Of a stretch of DNA of 64,000 bases, positions 56,836 to 64,000 are shown in pieces (the first letter of the stretch is position 1; the number at the start of each line of letters is the position of its first letter). Source of the stretch: Dipteronia dyeriana. Lineage: Eukaryota; Streptophyta; Magnoliopsida; Sapindales; Sapindaceae. Location: assembly GCA_032871835.1 (NCBI GenBank), contig CM065299.1, positions 83,829,652 to 83,893,651 on the forward strand. The letters are read 5' to 3'. The notes under the pieces were generated by a model. The model saw nothing but the letters and a program-made list of their open reading frames with translations, was not told the DNA's origin and did no database searches. The position numbers were made by a program, and so were the translations under genes.

Positions 56836-59032
56836 TGTAGGGAAAATTGGTTAAAAAATGCAGTAGAAGCGTGAGAAAATTGAAAATTAAGGTTTGCATA
56901 TAAATAAAAATTTTCCCTTTGAATAACAAGAACCTTAACCCTACATTAATTTATGTATACAAAAAGTATCGTACCTTTTTTTTCTCGTGACGATTGAACT
57001 AGCGTCGAATTGAATCCGTAAGATCTTCCAATCCAATCACGACCGTGAATCACCTAGGAGTGTGTGCTCCCTTTCTTTGAATTGTATACCTGAGGATAAA
57101 AACAAACAAAATCTTATTCTTTGTTAGTCACAATAATCCTCTAAGAGAAAAACCAAGAACGTCTGGTCACCTGTGAATTATCAGTCAATTTGATTGAAAT
57201 TCGCATAAACCTTGATTCGATGTTGTACACAAAACCCTTTAGTTGCAAAAGATACTAGTGTACTATCGAAAACAAAAACGTTCCCTCTTTTCTCTACGCT
57301 TGACCGCATTCTTCACACAATGAGTTGGACAGTGTTTTTTTTTTTATATATAACAATAATAAACAAATAAAAAAAAACCTTCCCCTCTAAAAAAAAAGGT
57401 TTGGTCGAAATTTAAAAGATATATATAGGATCACAAATCCTTTCCTAAGAAGGATTTACTTGGTTGTTAAGAATCCTTTCCTTAGGTGGATTTATTTGGT
57501 GGTTGAGAATCCATATCTAAAAGGAATTCTATCCTACACCAAGACTCCTAATCCAACTCAATAGTGTATTTGTAACCATATTAAAGACTTCCTAATTTGA
57601 TTAGATAAATAATTATTTATCAACTTATCAAATATAATCTTTAATATTAATTATACTACCAACAATAGTATAAAATTAGGAGACCTACTCCTACTAGAAA
57701 AAATATTTTAAATTTTAATTAAATAAATAATTAATTAGTTTATATTTAATTAAATAATAAATTTAAAATAATATAATTAAGCTATTTTAAATAGTCTTGT
57801 CGCCCAACACACATATATAGGCTAATATATTATTTTTCTTATTTTATTAAATCCATTGGACCTTAATAAAAAGTCCACATGTGAACTAGACTCTTACTTA
57901 CAAAAAGAAACAAGTCCACATGCCTTAATACAATTCTAAATGGACCCCTAAATTGGTCCGGTAGAATATATCAAGTGATCCACGCAAGTTCGCATGGATT
58001 GAGGATCTTGGCGGGCTATCTAAATTTAAGTTTCAATAGACACAACCCAATTACAATCAACAAATAGTTCACTTAGGTCTGATCTATTAATTTTAGTTCA
58101 ATCCACTAAATAACTAAAATTGAACTCTTAAATAAAGAAAGAATAAGTTAATTTTTCTTACTCATACCCTAGACAACCTTATTGGAGAAAGTGTATCCTC
58201 GTGAAGAATACCAGTAATCGCCAAGAGCTCATAGACCTCTTATAACTCTCCAAGTTACCATATTTACTCATATGACCACATTTTGAACTTGGATATTTTA
58301 ATTTGTCAAGACGCCATGTTTCAATAGACACTATTGAAAACTTTACATTAAGATTTAATATCCAATACCTCATAACATCCATATGATGTTATTCTACTCT
58401 CATTTAATAAATGGAGCCACGATATCCATATCTATAAATGAAGTCCTCTATAGATTAACAAATGAATACCACCAAACTATCGAGGGTAGACTATGATATA
58501 TAATCGTGCTCATTGATAGTTCAAATGATAACACTTGCAACCATAAGTCCATCATTTTTCTCAGGATTGAGATAGACTTTCCGATTGTCTCCAAATGAAA
58601 TTTTTCATCCACTGACGGTTCTAGATAAAGTATTTCATTGTGATCCTATTCAATGCACCCAGTGCACTAGATTCTTTTGCCTAAAGATACCACACTTTGA
58701 TGATTTTAGACTCATCATAACACATTTGATCCCACTAAAATGCTAGCAAAAGAATCTACAACTTTGACAAGATAAAGGCGCCTAACCTTTTATCTTAAGT
58801 TATGAATATTATTCAAGACTAACTAAAGAATTGTATATACCTCATACATATCTAGATGTATTAACAATTCTTTTTTCTCACAGTCTTTTGATTTTTTGAT
58901 TATTTACTTTTGTCAATTATAATAGTTAAATTATAAATGCAATAAGATTTATTAAACTAGAAATCACTTTATTAATATGAAAAGATTGTCAAATACACTA
59001 TTATATTCTTGCTATCGAGCATAATCCTAACA
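56836..59032 (-). repeat. 3' LTR of the minus-strand Copia, 2197 bp
   Basis: It starts TGTAGGGAAAATTGG and ends ATAATCCTAACA in plus orientation. It matches the solo LTR at 51373-54127, including AACCTTAACCCTA, GATTAGATAAATAATT and TATCCAATACCTCA blocks. It has one copy of the block duplicated in the solo LTR. Confidence 0.88.
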
Positions 59033-59045
59033 ATCTCCCACGTGC
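59033..59045 (-). promoter_or_regulatory. Polypurine tract of the minus-strand Copia
   Basis: On the minus strand GCACGTGGGAGAT directly precedes TGTTAGGATTATG, the LTR start. It sets the element's orientation. Confidence 0.75.
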
Positions 59046-59046
59046 T

Positions 59047-59790
59047 CTATAGAAAATGTGTCATATCTCTCATCCCTATATTCTCTAGATATCCATCAAA
59101 ACTCTTTTGTGGAAGAACCTTTGTAAAGGGATTCGCTAAATTATCTACTGACGCGTTCTTGGTAATCGTCATGTCACCCTTATGCACAATTTCCCTTAGA
59201 AGGTGATACTTCCTTTCAATGTGTTTCCCTCTCTTATGACTTTTTGGTTCTCTCGAATTAGCCACTTCTCCACTATTGTCACAATAGATAGTGATCTGCT
59301 TATTCGCATCAGGAACCACTTCCAAGTCAATCAAGAATTAGGCGAGCCATACAGCCTCTCTAGCCGCTTTGCATGCGGCAATATACCCGGCTACCATGGT
59401 GGAATCAACAATACAAGATTGCTTGATACTCCTCCATATGACTGCCCCTCCTCCAATAGTAAACACAGATCCTGATGTTGATCTCATGGAGTCAGAATCT
59501 GACTTAAAATCAGAATCTGTATACCCAACGAGATTTAAATCTCCTCCATAGTATACAAGCATATAATCTCTCGTTCTCCTAAGATATTTGAAAATATGCT
59601 TGACTGCCATCCAGTGATCAGGATCAGGTTTCAATTGAAACCTACTAACTATGCCCACAACAAAACAAATATCTGGTCTAGTGTAGAGCATTGCATATAT
59701 GAGACTTCCAACTGTTGATGCATATGGAACCTTACTCATGAATTGCTCTTCATGCTCATTCTTAGGAACTTGTTCCTTAGAAAGTTTGAT
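59047..59790 (-). pseudogene. Copia RNase H of the minus-strand element
   Basis: Minus-strand blocks in order are KVPYASTVGSLIYAMLYTRP, DICFVVGIVSRFQ, LVGYTDSDFKSDSDS (catalytic Asp) and VDSTMVAGYIAACKAAREAV. A stop splits it at about 59335, then YCDNSGEVANSREPKSHKRG, KHIERKYHLLREIV and LANPFTKVLPQKSF follow. It ends shortly before the polypurine tract. Confidence 0.85.
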
Positions 59791-59796
59791 TCCATG

Positions 59797-60490
59797 TCAT
59801 AAAGGTAACATACATTTCTTGGAATCTAGCATGGAAAACCTATATAAGATTTTATCTATGTATGAAGCTTGAGATAATGCAATCATTCTATTCTTTCTAT
59901 CCCTTATGACTTGGATACCAAGAATATAACTTGCTTCTCCTAAGTCCTTCATATCAAATTGTTTTGCTAACCATTCTATTATTGATGTCAATACACCTAC
60001 ATCGTTTTTGATGAGTAGTATCATCAACGTAAAGAACTAGGAAAACCAAATTGTCGCCTTTAATCCTTTTGTATACACAAGGTTCATCAAGGTTTTGAAT
60101 AAATCCAAAAATTTTCACGGCTTGATCTAACCTTATGTTCTAGGATTTGGATGCTTGCATCAATCCATATATGGATATTTACAACTTGCAAACACTTTCC
60201 CCCTGGCCCTTTTCAAAGAATCCTTCCGGTTGTATCATGTAGATGCTTTCGTCAAGACTTCCATTAAGGAAAGCTGTCTTGACGTCCATTTTCCAAATCT
60301 CTAGGTCTAGAGATGCCGCAATGGATAAGAGTATCCTAATGGATTTAAGCATGACCACAGGAGAGAAGGTTTCGTCATAATCGATACTTTTCTTTTGTGT
60401 ATAATCTTTAGCTACCAATCTAGATTTAATGGTTTCCACCTTTCCATCCATTCCTCTTTATCTATTGTATACCCACTTGCACCCAATGGG
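59797..60490 (-). pseudogene. Copia reverse transcriptase of the minus-strand element, broken
   Basis: Blocks include KSRLVAKDYTQKKSIDYDET, FSPVVMLKSIRILLSIAASL, KMDVKTAFLNGSLDESIYMI and QPEGFFEKGQ, then a stop. Next comes LVFLVLYVDD with a small indel directly after the catalytic YVDD. The frame then continues as NDVGVLTSIIEWLAKQFDMK and DLGEASYILGIQVIRDR. Non-functional. Confidence 0.85.
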
Positions 60491-60520
60491 TTTTATTCCT
60501 TTAGGCAAGTCTACAAGAGA

Positions 60521-61420
60521 TCAAACTTTGTTTTTGAACATAGAATCAATTTCGGATTGCATTACCTTTTGCAAATAGTGACAATCAACATCTTCCATTG
60601 CTTCATTGTACGTATAGGGATCATCGTCGTCCGAGAGATTCTCTACAGATTCTCCTAGACAGATGTATCTTTCGAGTTGTCTACTAACCCTCCTACTATG
60701 AAGAGGTATGGTAAATTGTTGATCTTGTGTAGGTACTGAACTTATAATTGGGCTTGATTGTGAAACCTCTTGTGGAATTGTATCTCCTGAAAGCTCATTC
60801 AGGACAATTATACTTTTAGGCACATAATTATTCATATAGTCCTCTTCTAGAAATTTAGCATTTGTTGAAACAAATACATTAAGATCTAAAGGACTATAGA
60901 AATAATATACTTTTTTTCCTTTTGGATACCCTACAAATATGCATGTTTCTGAATGGGACTCCATCTTTTCTATCTTTCCTTTTAACACGTGTGCAGGACA
61001 TCTAAATATCCTTAAGTGTTGTAAACTAGGCTTTCGCCCGGTCCATAACTTATGTGGTGTTTTAGGAACTGACTTAGATGGTACATTGTTTAGAATGTAT
61101 ATTGCGGTTTGTAAGCATATCCTCAAAAGAATTCTAGAGCGTTGAATAACTCAACATAGGCCTAACCACTTCCAAAAGAGTTCTATTTTTCTTTTCTGCC
61201 ACCCTATTTTGTTGAGGTGTGCCTGGTGTAGAAAACTGAGAAATTATCCCATTATCAATAAGATATTGCTGAAACTCACCAGATAGATATACTCCACCAC
61301 GATCAGACCTCAAGATTTTTTTACGTTTCTCAAGCTGATTTTCAACTTCAGCTTTAAATACTTTGAACATGTCAAAGACATCCGACTTATGTCTCCTGAG
61401 ATACACATAGCCAAATCTTG
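60521..61420 (-). pseudogene. Copia integrase of the minus-strand element, broken
   Basis: The upstream part reads YLRRHKSDVFDMFKVFKAEV, LRSDRGGVYLSGEF (integrase Asp) and STPGTPQQNRVAEKKNRTLL (catalytic Glu region; Arg replaces the usual Gly after Asn). After a stop, the C-terminal region reads NNVPSKSVPKTPHKLWTGRK and CIFVGYPKGKKVYYFYSPLD and ends near QKVMQSEIDSMFKNKV. Frame breaks lie at about 61130. Confidence 0.85.
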
Positions 61421-62105
61421 AGTGATCATCCGTGAAAGTAATGAAGTACTCTTATCCACCTCTAGCTTGAATGCTCATTGGTCTATACACATCAGTGTGT
61501 ATCAATCCTAAACATTCAATGGCTCTTATGCCTTTGGTCGTAAAAGACCTTTTGGTCATTTTACCTTCCAAACAATATTCTCAAGTTGGTAGATCATCGA
61601 CCTTTAAGTCACTGAGAGGTCCGTCACTTACCAACCTTTTAATTCTATTAAGGTTAATATGAACTAGTCACACATGCAATAGGTAGGTTTCATCTTTTGA
61701 TAATTTTACTCTTTTATGATTAGGTTCCGTTGATTCTGTGTCTAACAAGTGAGAGATATTTCCAAGCAAATAGAATAAACCATTTTCCAATGTGCCTTTA
61801 CAAACAAATTTGTTACTCTTACTAATAATAAAACCTTTATTAAAAGTAACCGAATATCCAAATTTATTTAGACAAGAGACCGAAATTAAATTCCTCTTGA
61901 ATTTTGGTACATAATAAACGTTTATTAAAACTAAATGCCTATAAGAATCTAAATTGATTATAATAACTCCTATTTCACTAGTAGACACCAACTTTCCATT
62001 ACCTAAATGCATGTTGAATTCATTATTATTTAGCCTATTCCTTTTACCCTTTTCACCACAAAAGAAACACTTCTCTTTAGCCTTGGTTACTTTCTTGGTC
62101 TCCTT
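61421..62105 (-). pseudogene. Copia pre-integrase region with protease active site deleted
   Basis: From about 62075 the minus strand reads CFFCGEKGKRNR, the start of a zinc knuckle. It passes directly into NNEFNMHLGNGKLVSTSEIG and VYYVPKFKRNLISVSCLNKF. The rest of the knuckle and the DSGAT protease block, about 100 residues in related elements, are missing. The GAG-pre-integrase part (GLFYLLGNISHLL) and the zinc region follow with stops near 61668. Confidence 0.75.
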
Positions 62106-62700
62106 CTAAGAAGGCCTAAGTTGCTTTTTCTTCTGTTGTTTCTTGACCTTATAACTGGTCTTAACAGTAGCAACTTTACCAACCATATAAATCTCTTGAC
62201 TGTTGCCTTTTACAAGGATCTTTTTGATGCTTTGATCATCTTGCATCAGGCCTTGCAAGATGTTTTCCTTATTGTTCAAGGTGTAGTCCAACTTGAATTG
62301 ATCAAAGGAATCTGATAGTGAGTTAACAATCTTGTCAATTTTTGTCTCACCATCTATCTCAGCACAATTCATTTCAGCAATGTTGAGATGTGCTATAACT
62401 TTTATCATGTGATATTTCACAGCCTGTCTAGGTTTCATCCTAAGATTCATGAAAGCAGTCACTACCTCTCTCTTAACAATGTATCGTATATTTAACAATC
62501 TCATCTGAAGACTCCCACTGCTGATACTCATCTCTTTGCTCTTGAGTAAATTCATTAGTAGGAATAAGTGGTTTAGGAGTATACATAATGAACTTATGTT
62601 TTTCAGCTTGCAACAACAATACAATATTCCTTTTCCATGTGACATAATTATCATCAGTTAAAGTATTGTCATTTAGAATGTTGATTAGGGATGAGACCAT
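62106..62700 (-). pseudogene. Copia gag of the minus-strand element, broken
   Basis: The ATG at 62700 opens NDNTLTDDNYVTWKRNIVLL and LLQAEKHKFIMYTP, ending at a stop near 62473. A frameshift near 62470-62500 joins MKPRQAVKYHMIKVIAHLNI, INGETKIDKIVNSL-type sequence (here IDGETKID) and QFKLDYTLNNKENI. A basic KVKKQQKKKQ tail precedes the knuckle. This is a Copia Gag of the Tork/Ivana-like type (lineage uncertain). Confidence 0.8.
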
Positions 62701-64000
62701 GATTTCCTTTTAAATAATAAAAATTATTTAAGTAAATAATCATAATATAGAACTTTTGAATGTTTATCTTGAATTAAATAAATTAATTCAATCGTAAAAT
62801 TCAAAGGTGAACCAACACCGATAAATGTCACGCCTCATTTGGGAGTTCGTACCATTTACTAGTTGGACTAGGTCTCACCTAACTGTTAACATAATAACCA
62901 ACATTTTCAATTTAGCCTTACAATTTTATTAACAAGAACTCTTGGAAGGATATTAAGAAAATTACATTGAGTTTGCTACCAAGTTATTGACCTTCAATAT
63001 AATCCCTCATGAATATCCCTCATTTGGGAGTAGATATCGTTTGGGCTAATTGTCTAGTCTATCATTGTAAGGAAGTATCTTGCTAAATTCCATTCATGAA
63101 TACCTCTTGGGAGGTTATTACACAAAACATAAAGCTCAACTAAACTTGGAGGCCGTTGGTGTTACAAAACACCTTCTCCCACTCAATTGTTTAAGGCATG
63201 TAATCGAATTCCAAAGAATGATTTACCAAGTTATCTAGATGCCAATTTAGATACCTAAACCATTCTATGCATATTCATACCAAAAGAGATATATGAGTGG
63301 CACTCCTATTCTATATGACATGTTATCATACAACAATAAATATTGTAATATTTATGAAAATATAAATAGCCACAATTTTGGTCCATCCTAGAAAAATAAG
63401 TAAATTACATGTATTGGAATACAAAAAACTCCTTTCTAGGCGAACAAGTCTTCACGCGACTTTCGTCGTTTGGACTCCCTCGGCTGCCTCCCATGGGCGT
63501 GTGCACTCTTGGCCCCTTCCCATGGGCGTGCGCATGCCACAACACAATATAGGGCTTCCATGCGTAGCCATGGATTCCACAGGGCTGCCGTGCGCAGCCC
63601 ATGCCACAACAAATGTGGCCGCGTGCTCTTTGCACACACGTTTGTTTGTATGATTCGCACATTCCCAAACTTGGTCCGGTTGCTCTCAATTCTTCAATTC
63701 TTCGATACTTGAATGTATTACAGAAGAATTTAAAATAAAATAAAATACTGCATTTTTTTTATTGCTACAAGTGCAGTTTTTTTTATTACAATAGCAAAAT
63801 AAAAAATAATTAGCAACTACCAAGAAGGAAATTATAGTGATGATATACCACCCTTCCTGTTACAATCCCAAAACAAAAATACATTGAAATTCTAGGACCA
63901 AAATTGAGAAATAACAAACCACATATAAAACATATATATATATATATATATATTCATATATTCCAATGTAAATATATATGCGAATACCTAGAGTGTCATC
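62701..64000 (-). other. Leader region of the minus-strand Copia, with GC-rich patch
   Basis: No coding frame is supported. CCTCATTTGGGAGT occurs twice (about 62834 and 63025), suggesting a diverged duplication. A GC-rich patch at about 63440-63680 has repeated CATGGGCGTG and GCCATGGATT/CCATGCGTAGCC words on a plant-AT background. A (TA)n run lies at about 63932-63952. The 5' LTR and primer site must lie beyond 64000, unless the patch is itself an insertion. Confidence 0.45.

Larger units (their letters stand above)
56836..64000 (-). mobile_element. Ty1/copia element with long LTRs, minus strand, running off the window
   Basis: The 3' LTR (56836-59032) is followed, in minus-strand sense moving upstream, by RNase H, reverse transcriptase, integrase, a protease-region remnant and gag up to 62700. 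A leader region continues to 64000. The 5' LTR is not reached. The LTR belongs to the same family as the solo LTR at 51373. Several stops and frameshifts and a deleted protease active site show it is inactive. Confidence 0.88.

Noticed and set aside
63404..63712. Several overlapping open frames on both strands near the right end
   Set aside because: They result from the GC-rich patch, which has few stop codons by composition; no frame shows protein-like conservation.

Overview
The window is nuclear DNA of a flowering plant, most likely a dicot. The evidence is GT-AG spliced genes for plant-specific families, plant Ty1/copia and Ty3/gypsy elements with plant-type primer sites, LINE, CACTA, hAT and MITE relics, and AT-rich spacers. 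Nothing bacterial is present. The species cannot be named from sequence alone.

Only the first 10 kb holds ordinary genes, all on the minus strand: a small two-exon gene for a conserved ~82-residue protein (4274-4827), a degenerate tRNA-Arg(UCG) (4974-5046), and a four-exon BTB/NPH3 gene of the SETH6 type (5900-9212, 636 residues). Left of them is a CACTA-like element carrying a hAT insertion and tandem duplications, then two adjacent MITEs. Right of them are an expanded array of AGCTCG motifs in both orientations (about 10.1-12.3 kb) and a MITE nest.

The centre (14370-42339) is a nested stack with recoverable target duplications. A ~4.9 kb Copia element (LTRs 14370-14602 and 42097-42339, duplication CTTCT) was split in its protease by a minus-strand Gypsy-like element (15793-38925) with 2.4-2.8 kb LTRs and an almost non-coding interior. 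The left LTR of that element was then hit twice: by a small gag-protease-only element (16500-19566, minus) and by an 11.4 kb Athila-like Gypsy element (20243-31689, plus, duplication GTATT).

The Athila-like element is the most interesting object. Between its integrase and 3' LTR it carries an unrecognised cysteine-containing reading frame and, in sense orientation, an intronless LONELY GUY (LOG) cytokinin-activating enzyme gene (28580-29234). That gene has two in-frame stops and one frameshift, so this copy is dead, but it is nearly full length and ends in an EAR-like leucine motif.

The right third (42.3-64 kb) has no ordinary gene I can support. It holds a second, smaller AGCTCG-array repeat (45.1-46.1 kb), a CACTA element with TTGGGACGAA subterminal repeats (47691-49784), a decayed Copia 5' end, a minus-strand LINE split by a 2.75 kb solo LTR with duplication CCAAC, a Copia integrase fragment with an 18-G run, and a minus-strand Copia element (56836 to the window end) whose 3' LTR belongs to the same family as the solo LTR. 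All transposon reading frames carry stops or frameshifts, so none seen here looks autonomous now.
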